Shown: positions 1 through 6,555, counted from the first letter of the stretch. The stretch is DNA of 11,612 nt from Atribacteria bacterium SCGC AAA255-G05 (GCA_000405605.1 ASPA01000063.1:1-11612); one strand, 5' to 3'. Numbers and translations are program-made. The notes: generated by a model from the letters alone, not told the origin.

Positions 1-30
1 CTAATAAAAATTATAACATATAATTTTTGT

Positions 31-59
31 TTGTGAACTAATAAAGTTAAACATATTTT
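31..59 (+). promoter_or_regulatory. Candidate sigma-70-type promoter for mreB
   Basis: TTGTGA (31-36) is followed after 17 nt by TATTTT (54-59). Each hexamer matches its consensus at four of six positions. It would give a leader of roughly 35 nt before the mreB start at 100. The region is so AT-rich that such matches arise by chance, so this is weak support. Confidence 0.25.
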
Positions 60-99
60 AAGATTTTAAAATATGTTTATGGAAAAGGAGAACCAGAAA

Positions 100-1140
100 A
101 TGTGGTTAGATTTTCTTTTCGGATCATTTTCAAAAAATATAGGAATTGATTTAGGCACTTCTACCACCCTTGTACATATCAAGGGGAAAGGAATTGTCTT
201 ATACGAACCGTCAGTTGTTGCTTTTAAAGATGGGGGGAATAGGATATTAGCAGTCGGGGAGGAGGCGAAAAAGATGCTAGGGAGAACTCCCCGAGGTATA
301 TTTACCGTCAGACCCTTAAAAGAAGGTGTAATAGCTGATTTTGAAGTCACTGCTGAAATGTTAAAATATTTTATTAAAAAAGCTCATAATCCTAATCGTT
401 TTGCAAGGCCGTCGGTTGTAATTTGTGTCCCTTCCGGAGTTACGGAGGTAGAAAAAAGAGCAGTATCGGAAGTCGCTTACAAATGTGCAGCGGGTCGGGT
501 ATTTTTAATAGATGAGCCTATAGCAGCTGCGATTGGTGTAGGGCTTCCTATATTTGAACCCATGGGAAATTTGGTAATAGATATAGGAGGAGGAACTTCC
601 GAGGTAGCCATAATATCTTTAGGAGGGATAGTGGTAAGCGAATTAAGTCAAGTTGCCGGGGATTATATCAATGAAACCATCAGTAAATACGTTAAACAAG
701 CACATAATTTATATATTGGTGAATTAACTGCAGAAGAAATTAAGCTTGGTTTATCCACGAATAAGGCAGATGGAGAAGATGGTGATTATGAGATTAGGGG
801 GAGAGACAAAGTTACGGGTCTCCCTAAAATAATTAAAATTTCTAAAGATGAATTAAGGGAAGCCATTTCTGAACCCCTAAGAATAATTGCTAATACAGTG
901 AGGGTGGCTTTAGAAAAAACACCTCCTGAATTGATCTCAGATATTGTGGATAAGGGAGTCATTATGACTGGCGGGGGTGCACTTTTGGTAGGTTTACCAG
1001 AACTTTTACAAGAAGAGATAGGCATTCCAGTTTTTGTATCTCCAAAACCGGTATACTGTGTGATTAAGGGGATAGGAAAAGTCTTGGAGGATTTTAATTT
1101 TTACCAAAGAGTGCTAATTAGAACATCCAAAACAGTTTGA
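100..1140 (+). CDS. mreB: Rod shape-determining protein MreB (bacterial actin homologue)
   Basis: MreB polymerises on the inner face of the membrane and steers the elongation peptidoglycan machinery, normally together with MreC. The 346-residue product has the actin-fold nucleotide motifs in order: phosphate-1 loop around D17 (GIDLGTSTT), phosphate-2 loop around D161 (VIDIGGGTSE), and adenosine motif TGGGA at 290-294. The hydrophobic N terminus MWLDFLFGSF could act as a membrane-targeting helix. I chose ATG at 100 rather than the in-frame ATG at 73. The AAGGAG at 85-90 is 9 nt from ATG 100 and would lie inside the longer reading frame, and family members usually begin only a few residues before the IGIDLG motif. 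mreC follows after a 336-nt repeat-filled spacer. Length is normal for the family. Identity is secure; the start is probable. Confidence 0.97.
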   Translation: MWLDFLFGSFSKNIGIDLGTSTTLVHIKGKGIVLYEPSVVAFKDGGNRILAVGEEAKKMLGRTPRGIFTVRPLKEGVIADFEVTAEMLKYFIKKAHNPNRFARPSVVICVPSGVTEVEKRAVSEVAYKCAAGRVFLIDEPIAAAIGVGLPIFEPMGNLVIDIGGGTSEVAIISLGGIVVSELSQVAGDYINETISKYVKQAHNLYIGELTAEEIKLGLSTNKADGEDGDYEIRGRDKVTGLPKIIKISKDELREAISEPLRIIANTVRVALEKTPPELISDIVDKGVIMTGGGALLVGLPELLQEEIGIPVFVSPKPVYCVIKGIGKVLEDFNFYQRVLIRTSKTV

Positions 1141-1203
1141 ATTAGCGCAGAGCGTACAGCATTTAGCATATACATTTAGTTAGCAAGTTAGTTGGTTAAA
1201 ATT

Positions 1204-1239
1204 AATTGACCAATTTGCCAATTGACCGATTGACCAATT
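1204..1239 (-). repeat. 8-nt degenerate array, AATTGACC orientation, after mreB
   Basis: The units are AATTGACC, AATTTGCC, AATTGACC, GATTGACC and a terminal AATT, in exact 8-nt phase. Read on the minus strand this is the GGTNAATT family found before other genes. Nineteen nucleotides (1221-1239) recur exactly at 6451-6469 after the DUF2232 gene. Confidence 0.85.
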
Positions 1240-1316
1240 AAATTGCAAGACTGGTTTATAGTTTATAATTTATAGTTTTTAGATAAAAAAATTAGCTATC
1301 AGTATAAAATTAAAAG

Positions 1317-1346
1317 CTTAAAGCGAAAAGATAAAAAACATAATTC
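1317..1346 (+). repeat. Dispersed 30-nt module, inverted copy at 9718-9747
   Basis: It begins CTTAAAGCGAAAAG and ends CATAATTC. The reverse complement of 9718-9747 matches at 27 of 30 positions. The two copies lie about 8.4 kb apart in different spacers. Confidence 0.7.
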
Positions 1347-1438
1347 GAAACTTATTACTTGTTACTCATTACCTATTACTGTATTTTAACTGGCAAACTA
1401 ATGTAATTGGAGAATTGATCTCAATCTGAATCTTAATT

Positions 1439-1478
1439 GGTGAATTGGCAAATTGGTGAATTGAGGAATTGGGAATTT
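1439..1478 (+). repeat. 8-nt degenerate array, sense orientation, running into the mreC start
   Basis: The units are GGTGAATT, GGCAAATT, GGTGAATT, GAGGAATT and GGGAATTT in unbroken 8-nt phase. The fourth unit supplies the only ribosome-binding-like GAGG (1463-1466), 10 nt before the TTG start of mreC. The fifth unit overlaps the first two bases of that start codon. Confidence 0.85.
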
Positions 1479-2295
1479 GAAAAAAATTTTATCTCAACAC
1501 AATGCTTTAGTAATTTTTGTTATATTAATTATTATAACTATTTTTATAATGACTATAGACTACCATGGCAAAATGTACTTTAATTGGTTAGAGAGTACCG
1601 GATTAAGACTTTTTTCCCCAATTAATCGGGGGATAACTTTAGTTGCTGACAATACAAAAAACTACTTAAAAGCCATAGCCGAATTTAAGAGAGTGGAAGA
1701 AGAGAATAAAGAGCTAAAAGAAAAAATTGAAATTACCTATCAGGAAAACGCTACATTAAAAGAAAAATTGATAGCCTATGATAGGTTGAAAAAGCTGTTA
1801 GAACTTAAAGAATCTTTTTCTTATGAAATGATACCCTCTTTGGTAATCAGCCGGGAACCAGGAAACTGGTTTAATAGTATAATTATTGATAAAGGAATAA
1901 CTGATGGAGTAGAGAAAAATATGGCGGTGGCAACTCACCGTGGATTGGTTGGCAGGGTAGTTAGTGTCGATTCCCGAACAGCAAAAATATTATTAATATT
2001 AGATCAAAGAAGTGCTGTGGGAGGCATGACTCAGAGATCAAGAGATATAGGGGTAGTGAAGGGAAGCGAAAGCAATTATTGCTATATAGAATATCTTTCC
2101 AATGATGCTGATGTAAAAATAAATGATGTAGTGATTACTTCCGGATTAGGAAGCATTTTCCCCAAGGGAATTATTATTGGTAAGATAGTTGGGATAAAAA
2201 AGGAAAGCCATGATTTATTTCAAAAAGTAATAGTAAGACCAGAGGTGGATTTTACTAAATTAGAAGAAGTATTTGTAGTGAAAAAATCCGAATAG
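1477..2295 (+). CDS. mreC: Rod shape-determining protein MreC
   Basis: MreC is a bitopic membrane protein that links cytoplasmic MreB to the periplasmic wall-synthesis enzymes. The 272-residue product has a short cytoplasmic N terminus, one membrane span at about residues 10-27, a charged coiled coil at about 62-113 (EEENKELKEKIE and following), and then the beta-rich MreC core with typical motifs such as VISREPGNWFNSIIIDKG and AVATHRGLVGRVV. The start is TTG, because no ATG or GTG lies near the membrane segment. Its ribosome binding site is the modest GAGG inside the repeat array. The family normally sits in mreB-mreC-mreD, but no mreD follows here; an M16 peptidase does. Confidence 0.95.
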   Translation: MKKILSQHNALVIFVILIIITIFIMTIDYHGKMYFNWLESTGLRLFSPINRGITLVADNTKNYLKAIAEFKRVEEENKELKEKIEITYQENATLKEKLIAYDRLKKLLELKESFSYEMIPSLVISREPGNWFNSIIIDKGITDGVEKNMAVATHRGLVGRVVSVDSRTAKILLILDQRSAVGGMTQRSRDIGVVKGSESNYCYIEYLSNDADVKINDVVITSGLGSIFPKGIIIGKIVGIKKESHDLFQKVIVRPEVDFTKLEEVFVVKKSE

Positions 2296-2304
2296 AATTC
2301 GATT

Positions 2305-2320
2305 GAGACGCCTGTCCTAC
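2305..2320 (-). repeat. 16-nt element, exact inverted match to 6556-6571
   Basis: GAGACGCCTGTCCTAC here is the exact reverse complement of GTAGGACAGGCGTCTC in the DUF2232-rplI spacer. At the other copy this forms half of a hairpin cluster; here only this fragment is recognisable, just after mreC. Confidence 0.75.
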
Positions 2321-2369
2321 TTCGAACACAATATATCACGTCTCCATTCCTGAATTCTGATTTTCTTAA

Positions 2370-2397
2370 CGCGATACTCGATACGTGATACTCGATA
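2370..2397 (+). repeat. CTCGATA-type 7-nt array before the M16 peptidase gene
   Basis: Four heptads, CGCGATA, CTCGATA, CGTGATA, CTCGATA, are in exact phase, preceded by TTTTCTTAA. The same TTCTTAA-plus-heptad arrangement occurs at 4134-4162, before rpsF. Confidence 0.8.
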
Positions 2398-2405
2398 CTA
2401 ATTAA

Positions 2406-2422
2406 GAGGAGGAACCATCATT
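2406..2422 (+). promoter_or_regulatory. Ribosome binding site and probable ATT start of the M16 peptidase
   Basis: GAGGAGG (2406-2412) is a near-perfect ribosome binding site. In the peptidase frame the codons after the upstream TAA (2399-2401) contain no ATG, GTG, TTG or CTG before the ATG at 2471. ATT at 2420 is 7 nt from GAGGAGG, the optimal spacing. ATC at 2417 is only 4 nt away. Confidence 0.65.
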
Positions 2423-3694
2423 TACAAGGTAAAAAAATTAGAAAATGGTTTAAGGATCGTAGTAGAAGAAATGCCTTACATGAAATCAGTAGCTATTGTT
2501 TTCGGAATAGGAGCCGGGTCAAGGTATGAAGCACAAAAACGTCAAGGAATTTCTCACCTCATCGAACATATGCTATTTAAAGGAACTAACAAGAGAAAGA
2601 GCACTTTAGAAATATCTCAGGTAATAGAAGGTATTGGCGGAGAAATAAACGCTTCTACCTCTAAAGAGACAACTCATCTATATACTAAAGTTCCTCAGGA
2701 ACAATTTAAGGTTGCTTTTGATGTGTTAGCTGATATAATATTAAATTCGTTAATTAGAGAAGAAGATCTTCATAAGGAAAAAAATATAATTACCGAGGAG
2801 ATTAAGAAATATCAGGATATACCGGAAGAATTAGTAGAAATCTTGCTTGACAGGATAATGTGGAAAAATCATCCTCTGGGTAGGCCTGTTCTCGGAAATG
2901 AAAAAAGTGTGCTTAGCATGCAAAGAGAAGATATCTTATCATATATAAATAAATTTTATCGTCCCAACAACTTAGTAATAAGTGTTGCAGGAAATATTAA
3001 GACAGCAGAAGTAATTCTGCAGGTCGAAAAATATTTTAAAATAATGGAAAAAGGTGAAGTTAAAAATTATTTACCCGCAAAGGATAATCAGAAAAATACT
3101 CAAATAGGAATAAAATTTAAAAAGAGTAACCAGACTCATCTTTCTTTTGGTTTTCCCGGAATTTCCCGGCTAGATCCTGATAAATACTCTGCGGATTTAT
3201 TAGATATAATATTAGGCTCGGGATTAAGTTCCCGGCTTTTTCAAGAAATAAGAGTCAAAAAAAATTTAGCTTATGATATCCATTCATTTATTCAGTATTT
3301 TAATGATATCAGTTCTTTTAATATTTATGCCGGTATCGATTCAAGTAAATTGAGGGAAACTATCCAGACAATTTTAGAGGAACTTAATAAAATAAAAGAT
3401 AATAATTTAGAAGAAGATGAATTGAGAAAAGCAAAAGAAATGTATAAGGGTGCATTATCTTTAGGTTTGGAAAGTACTTTAAACAGGGCATTTTGGTTGG
3501 GGGATAGGATGCTTTTATATGGTAGGCCTTCAGCTTTTGACGAAATAAAAGAAAAAATTGAAGAAGTAAAAGTGAAAGATATTCAGAAAATGGCTCAAAA
3601 TATTTTTACCAAAGATAAAATAAATTTATCTATTGTTGGTCCCTTCAAACAAAAGAATAAAGAAGAGTATGATTCTCTTCTGCAAGAATTGTGA
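2420..3694 (+). CDS. M16 family zinc metallopeptidase (insulinase/processing-peptidase-like)
   Basis: This is a predicted zinc-dependent peptidase of the pitrilysin/processing-peptidase superfamily. From the ATT start it is 424 residues, the usual size for bacterial two-domain M16B proteins. The inverted zinc motif HLIEH is at 46-50, and the third ligand E127 lies exactly 76 residues after H50, fitting HxxEH-x76-E. The C-terminal half has the conserved GLSSRLFQEIR and NLAYDI region that shapes the substrate site. The next in-frame ATG (2471) would lose the first 17 residues, including KLENGLRIVVEE, the first beta strand conserved in the family. That ATG also has no ribosome binding site close upstream. 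No signal peptide is visible, so it is probably cytoplasmic; the substrate is unknown. Its position after mreBC is unusual. Confidence 0.93.
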   Translation: MYKVKKLENGLRIVVEEMPYMKSVAIVFGIGAGSRYEAQKRQGISHLIEHMLFKGTNKRKSTLEISQVIEGIGGEINASTSKETTHLYTKVPQEQFKVAFDVLADIILNSLIREEDLHKEKNIITEEIKKYQDIPEELVEILLDRIMWKNHPLGRPVLGNEKSVLSMQREDILSYINKFYRPNNLVISVAGNIKTAEVILQVEKYFKIMEKGEVKNYLPAKDNQKNTQIGIKFKKSNQTHLSFGFPGISRLDPDKYSADLLDIILGSGLSSRLFQEIRVKKNLAYDIHSFIQYFNDISSFNIYAGIDSSKLRETIQTILEELNKIKDNNLEEDELRKAKEMYKGALSLGLESTLNRAFWLGDRMLLYGRPSAFDEIKEKIEEVKVKDIQKMAQNIFTKDKINLSIVGPFKQKNKEEYDSLLQEL

Positions 3695-3776
3695 TTTTAT
3701 TTGATTACCAGTCGCCCGGTTTTCCGGTCTACCAGTCAATACAACAAGTAATACGATTCTACTTAATGAAAATTGA

Positions 3777-3821
3777 GAACTGTAAACCGAAAACTGGTTT
3801 TGTATTTTTTGCTAACGACTA
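3777..3821 (+). repeat. Composite AAACTGA heptads plus CTAACGA module before DUF951
   Basis: GAACTGT, AAACCGA and AAACTGG (3777-3797) are in 7-nt phase, followed by TTTTGTATTTTTT and GCTAACGACTA. The same order is found before dnaB (7452-7549), where both heptad runs are longer. This indicates a shared module rather than chance similarity. Confidence 0.7.
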
Positions 3822-3836
3822 ATGAATAATTTAATT

Positions 3837-3884
3837 GGTCAATCGGTGAATTGGAAAATTGGAGAATTGGTAAATCGGTAAATA
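3837..3884 (+). repeat. 8-nt degenerate array (six units) before DUF951
   Basis: The units GGTCAATC, GGTGAATT, GGAAAATT, GGAGAATT, GGTAAATC and GGTAAATA are in exact phase. The next octamer, AGGATATA (3885-3892), contributes most of the ribosome binding site of the DUF951 gene. Confidence 0.9.
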
Positions 3885-3897
3885 AGGATATAGTAAC

Positions 3898-4086
3898 ATG
3901 CCTTTAAAATTAGGAATGGGAGATATTATTAGATTGAAGAAGAAACACCCTTGTGGTGGTTTCCATTGGGAAATTACCAGAACCGGTATTGATATTGGCT
4001 TAAAATGTCTTTGTTGCGGCAGAAAAGTCTTGGTTCCCCGGGTAAAATTAGAGAAGAAAATTAGAGAAATTATTCCCCGGGATTAA
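3898..4086 (+). CDS. DUF951 family small cysteine-rich protein
   Basis: The 62-residue protein matches the pattern I know for DUF951 (the family of B. subtilis YyzM): a basic start, KHPCGG near 16-21, W24, a TRTGIDIGLKC segment and CLCCGRKVLVPR. C19, C37 and C40 could bind a metal, though I cannot show this. The family has no established biochemical role; in Bacillota it often sits close to the rpsF-ssb-rpsR cluster, as here. The start ATG has AAGGA at 3884-3888, 9 nt upstream. The full length is present. About 260 nt of repeats and a promoter separate it from rpsF, so it is probably not in the same transcript initiation unit. Confidence 0.88.
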   Translation: MPLKLGMGDIIRLKKKHPCGGFHWEITRTGIDIGLKCLCCGRKVLVPRVKLEKKIREIIPRD

Positions 4087-4118
4087 AAAAAATAGATATT
4101 TTTTACTTTTGTATCCTA

Positions 4119-4232
4119 TATCTTTTCTTTCGCTTTCTTAACTCGATACTCGATACGCGATACGAATTTATTCTGATTCTCAATTTCTATTATCTTTACG
4201 ACATACGATATACGACATACAATATACGAATA
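4119..4232 (+). repeat. Dispersed module (second copy 9015-9104) plus ACGATAT heptads
   Basis: Three blocks are identical in order with 9015-9104: 25 nt at 4119-4143 (TATCTTTTC...TTAACT), 21 nt at 4159-4179 (GATACGAATTT...GATTC) and 14 nt at 4188-4201 (TATTATCTTTACGA). Between them lie CTCGATA heptads (4142-4162), and after them five ACGACAT/ACGATAT heptads (4198-4232). Both copies sit just upstream of a strong promoter. Confidence 0.8.
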
Positions 4233-4236
4233 TAAC

Positions 4237-4264
4237 TTGCTATCGAAAATATCTGTGATATAAT
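4237..4264 (+). promoter_or_regulatory. Strong sigma-70-type promoter for rpsF
   Basis: TTGCTA (4237-4242) and a perfect TATAAT (4259-4264) are separated by 16 nt. TGA directly before the -10 (4256-4258) makes it an extended -10. Transcription would start near 4271, giving a leader of about 75 nt. Confidence 0.75.
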
Positions 4265-4294
4265 ATAAATCGTTTTATATTTATAATTTCCTTG

Positions 4295-4336
4295 CTCCTG
4301 AAGAATCTTTCGGGGGCTGATTAAACCGAAAGGAGG
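4295..4336 (+). promoter_or_regulatory. Structured rpsF leader, candidate S6:S18 autoregulatory element
   Basis: Two mutually exclusive stems can form. H1 pairs CTCCTGAAG (4295-4303) with TTTCGGGGG (4308-4316) around loop AATC, with a few G-U pairs. H2 pairs CTTTCGG (4307-4313) perfectly with CCGAAAG (4326-4332), which reaches the ribosome binding site AGGAGG (4331-4336). CTCCT (4295-4299) could also pair with AGGAG. Many bacterial rpsF genes carry a leader with a conserved CCG bound by the S6:S18 complex, and CCG (4326-4328) beside the binding site fits that. The assignment is inferred from position and pairing, not a covariance search. Confidence 0.5.
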
Positions 4337-4345
4337 TGTTAACAG

Positions 4346-4666
4346 ATGAGAAGTTATGAAATAATGCTTGCCCTAAATCCCCAGTTAGAAGACAAAGAAC
4401 TAGATTCCTTATTAGATAAATTTGAAAAGCTTATTACCAATGCAAAGGGAGAAATAACCAAGACAAATAAATGGGGCAAAAGAATGTTAGCTTATGAAAT
4501 TAAAGATTTCACAGAGGCGATTTATGTCGTTTTAAATTTCAATGTGGATGAAAAGATTATTGCTGAAATTGAAAGAGTTATGAAGTTAGAAGAAAGAATT
4601 ATTAGATATTTATTAACCTTACAATATGAAGAGAAGAAAAAATTGAAAATAAAAAAAGCTGATTAA
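4346..4666 (+). CDS. rpsF: Small ribosomal subunit protein S6 (bS6)
   Basis: S6 binds S18 as a heterodimer in the platform of the 30S subunit. The 106-residue product has the typical start MRSYEIMLALNP, the KWGKRMLAYEIKDFTEAIYVVLNF core and a LEERIIRYLLTLQ helix/strand near the end, followed by a short lysine-rich tail (EEKKKLKIKKAD). ATG 4346 lies 9 nt after AGGAGG (4331-4336). It heads a transcript with rpsR 60 nt downstream. The ssb gene that normally lies between rpsF and rpsR is absent. Confidence 0.97.
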   Translation: MRSYEIMLALNPQLEDKELDSLLDKFEKLITNAKGEITKTNKWGKRMLAYEIKDFTEAIYVVLNFNVDEKIIAEIERVMKLEERIIRYLLTLQYEEKKKLKIKKAD

Positions 4667-4726
4667 TTTTTTAAAGAAATACTAAAAAAAAGAAAATAGA
4701 TTAAGAAGGAGGAAAAATATAAATTA

Positions 4727-4957
4727 ATGGCACGATATAATTCTTTTAGAAAACCAATAAGGAAAGTTTGTCTTTTTTGCAAAGAAAAAATAGTAGCCGA
4801 TTACAAAGATATAGATTTATTAAGAAAATTTATTACTGAACAAGGTAAAATGCTGCCTCGTAGAGCAACCGGAACCTGCGCAAGACACCAACGTACACTG
4901 GCTATAGCTATAAAAAGAGCAAGAGAAATAGGGCTCCTCCCTTATGTGGCGAAATAA
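4727..4957 (+). CDS. rpsR: Small ribosomal subunit protein S18 (bS18), zinc-type
   Basis: S18 pairs with S6 in the 30S platform. The 76-residue product has the family pattern DLLRKFITEQGKMLPRR followed by TGTCARHQRTLAIAIKRAREIGLLPY. Cysteines at 15, 18 and 51 with H54 (CLFC...CARH) form the complete zinc-ribbon set (C+ form), unlike E. coli S18, which has lost some of these ligands. The best ribosome binding site, AGAAGGAGG (4704-4712), lies 14 nt before ATG 4727, longer than usual. No better in-frame start lies between them, and the product start MARYNSF fits the family. Confidence 0.97.
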   Translation: MARYNSFRKPIRKVCLFCKEKIVADYKDIDLLRKFITEQGKMLPRRATGTCARHQRTLAIAIKRAREIGLLPYVAK

Positions 4958-4975
4958 GTAAATAAGTAAATTAGT

Positions 4976-5003
4976 ATATAGTATTTAGTATATCGTATAT
5001 CGT
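4976..5003 (-). repeat. ATATCGT heptads after rpsR (reverse of ACGATAT)
   Basis: ATATAGT, ATTTAGT, ATATCGT, ATATCGT are in exact 7-nt phase, starting 18 nt after the rpsR stop codon. They are complementary to the array at 5256-5300 in the same spacer. Confidence 0.8.
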
Positions 5004-5029
5004 GAAGAAGAGAATAGTAAAGAGTGATG

Positions 5030-5073
5030 AGTTTCGGGTTACAGGTTACAAGTTACAGGTTTCGAGTTTCAAG
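5030..5073 (+). repeat. GGTTACA-type heptads after rpsR
   Basis: AGTTTCG, GGTTACA, GGTTACA, AGTTACA, GGTTTCG, AGTTTCA are in exact phase. The same family appears after rplI (7401-7435), and a two-unit remnant after DUF2232 (about 6415-6427). Confidence 0.8.
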
Positions 5074-5255
5074 TAAAAAATACTATGTAATTAGATAACC
5101 AAGAAAATGGTAAACTAGCTAACTGGCTAATTGATTTAGACTAGTAAATTGGACGGCGGGTAGACTGGTAGATTTTAAAGATTTTAAGTTTTTAGCTTGA
5201 TAATAGCGCGACACGATATAATATATACTATTTTATTCTGTATCCTATTTTCTTT

Positions 5256-5300
5256 ACGATATACGATATACGATATACTATATACGATATACTATATACG
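5256..5300 (+). repeat. ACGATAT heptad array before the DUF2232 gene
   Basis: Six heptads, ACGATAT three times, ACTATAT, ACGATAT, ACTATAT, then ACG, are in perfect phase. The array ends 32 nt before the start codon. Confidence 0.9.
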
Positions 5301-5331
5301 AAAATAATTTTTAGTTTGAGAGGCTTATTGA

Positions 5332-6294
5332 TTGACTGAACAAATTCCAACTAAATCGATAGTTGAGGGTGCATTTTTAGCAGCAATTACTGCTGTTTTA
5401 TTTATTATCAGTATTTACATTCCCCTATTAGGTACACTGGTAAGTTTTTTGTGCCCCCTACCGATTATAATTTTATGTTTACGCCATAGCATAAAGTTTG
5501 CCATTATCTCAACTTTTATATCAGGGATTTTGGTAACTATTCTAGCTGGTCCCATACAAGGGCTTATGGTTCTATTAGGTTTCGGAATATTGGGATTGAC
5601 TTTAGGGTTTGGTATAAAAAAAGAATTATCCTTAACCGATATTATTATCATTGGAAGTGTAGCTTCCCTTGTTTCTAAAGGTTTAATCCTTTTAATCGGT
5701 TTTTGGGTTTTAGATCTCAACGCCGTATTATTTGATATTGAAGAGATAAATAAAATTATAACTCAATCTTTGAATTTTTATAGCAATATGGGACTATCTC
5801 CGGAACAATTAGCTACCCTAAAAGATTCCTTAACTCAAACCATTAGTATTGTTAAGATAGCATTCCCGGGAATGATTATTCTTGCTTCAATTTTTGATAC
5901 TATTTTAAATTACTGGGTAGCTCGTTTGATTTTAAAGAGGTTTGGATATAAACTAGCTAACTTTTCACCCTTTCCTAACTGGAGAGCTTCCAAGTCTTTT
6001 TTTTGGAGTTATCTTTTAGGGATGGTATTGATAATTCTAGGAACAACTTACAAGATACCTCTTTTAAATAAAATTGGAATAAATATTCAAGTTTTTTTTG
6101 CAGTGGTATTTTTGATTTATGGTCTTTCTTTAACCGGCTTTATCTTAGAGCGGTTTAAAATTAAAAATTTTTTAAAGTGGGTTATATATATTTTGGTGTG
6201 TTTTCAACCTCTTTTATCCCAAATTGTTGTCTGGGCAGCCATGCTAGATATATGGATAGATTTTAGAAAATTACTCATTGCCAGAAAAGAATAG
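5332..6294 (+). CDS. DUF2232 family multi-pass membrane protein (YybS-like)
   Basis: The 320-residue, very hydrophobic protein has about eight or nine predicted spans: clusters near 10-35, 38-52, 54-75, 76-95, 102-126, 170-195, 220-240, 250-270 and 280-305. A less hydrophobic loop (about 130-165) contains LFDIEEINKIITQSL. The FSPFPNWRASKSFFW segment before the last spans matches the DUF2232 pattern. The family is distantly similar to integral membrane S components of ECF transporters, and no substrate is established. It commonly lies before rplI and dnaB in Bacillota, as here. The start is TTG with GAGAGG (5318-5323) 8 nt upstream; no ATG occurs near the N terminus. Confidence 0.85.
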   Translation: MTEQIPTKSIVEGAFLAAITAVLFIISIYIPLLGTLVSFLCPLPIIILCLRHSIKFAIISTFISGILVTILAGPIQGLMVLLGFGILGLTLGFGIKKELSLTDIIIIGSVASLVSKGLILLIGFWVLDLNAVLFDIEEINKIITQSLNFYSNMGLSPEQLATLKDSLTQTISIVKIAFPGMIILASIFDTILNYWVARLILKRFGYKLANFSPFPNWRASKSFFWSYLLGMVLIILGTTYKIPLLNKIGINIQVFFAVVFLIYGLSLTGFILERFKIKNFLKWVIYILVCFQPLLSQIVVWAAMLDIWIDFRKLLIARKE

Positions 6295-6386
6295 ATTAGT
6301 CGTTAGTGAATATGATCTAGCGTGGAGCGTACAGCGTTTAGCGTATAGGTGCGGGCAATAAATGTAAGTTAGCGGATAGTAATTAG

Positions 6387-6407
6387 TATCGCGTATCGAG
6401 TATCGCG
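6387..6407 (-). repeat. Reverse-oriented CTCGATA heptads after DUF2232
   Basis: TATCGCG, TATCGAG, TATCGCG are in phase. These are the reverse complement of the CGCGATA/CTCGATA units found before the M16 peptidase and rpsF. Confidence 0.8.
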
Positions 6408-6429
6408 TCAAAATACAGGTTACAAGATG

Positions 6430-6469
6430 AAATAATTGACCAATTAGCCGATTGACCGATTGACCAATT
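6430..6469 (-). repeat. 8-nt degenerate array, AATTGACC orientation, after DUF2232
   Basis: AATTGACC, AATTAGCC, GATTGACC, GATTGACC, AATT start at 6434. The 28 nt at 6430-6457 are identical to 10818-10845 in the array before pfkA. Confidence 0.9.
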
Positions 6470-6555
6470 GAAGATAGGAAATTAGTTAACCAAATATATT
6501 AGTTACTCGGTTTGCCGATTGGCAATTTGTAAGATATAAGAAACAAGATAAAATC

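Larger units (their letters stand above)
1141..1476. other. mreB-mreC spacer: mosaic of 7-nt and 8-nt repeats, no gene
   Basis: I see no coding sequence. From left to right it holds an AGCGTACAGC-type stretch (about 1148-1172), an ATTTAGTTAGC-type module (1174-1198) that recurs at 7353-7377 with 23 of 25 bases identical, a reverse-oriented octamer array (1204-1239), a TTTATAG heptad run (about 1255-1282), a 30-nt module (1317-1346) recurring inverted at 9718-9747 with 27 of 30 identical, five ACTTATT-type heptads (1350-1384) and a sense octamer array running into mreC. No convincing promoter or terminator was found. Confidence 0.75.
4958..5331. other. rpsR-DUF2232 spacer: inverted heptad arrays, no gene
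   Basis: No coding sequence is visible. The left end holds ATATCGT-type heptads (4976-5003), then GGTTACA-type heptads (5030-5073), a GGTAAACT/AGCTAACT/GGCTAATT octamer stretch (5109-5132), and at the right ACGATAT heptads (5256-5300). The left and right heptad arrays are reverse complements. About 4985-5005 read backwards agrees with 5252-5272 at 19 of 21 positions, so the spacer RNA could fold end to end. Confidence 0.75.

Noticed and set aside
73..99. Upstream in-frame ATG for mreB giving nine extra residues
   Set aside because: It would place the AAGGAG ribosome binding site inside the gene, has no site of its own at good spacing, and gives an N terminus unusual for MreB.
1204..1478. Octamer arrays as a CRISPR array
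   Set aside because: Units are 8 nt and contiguous with no spacers; no cas gene is present.
3707..3736. CCGG-TTTT-CCGG after the M16 gene as a terminator
   Set aside because: Only a 4-bp core with no T-tract afterwards; better explained as part of the ACCAG/CCGGT repeat stretch.
4086..4112. A-run/T-run hairpin after DUF951 as a terminator
   Set aside because: AAAAAA-TAGATA-TTTTTT is made only of A-T pairs and is expected by chance in this composition; too weak to call.
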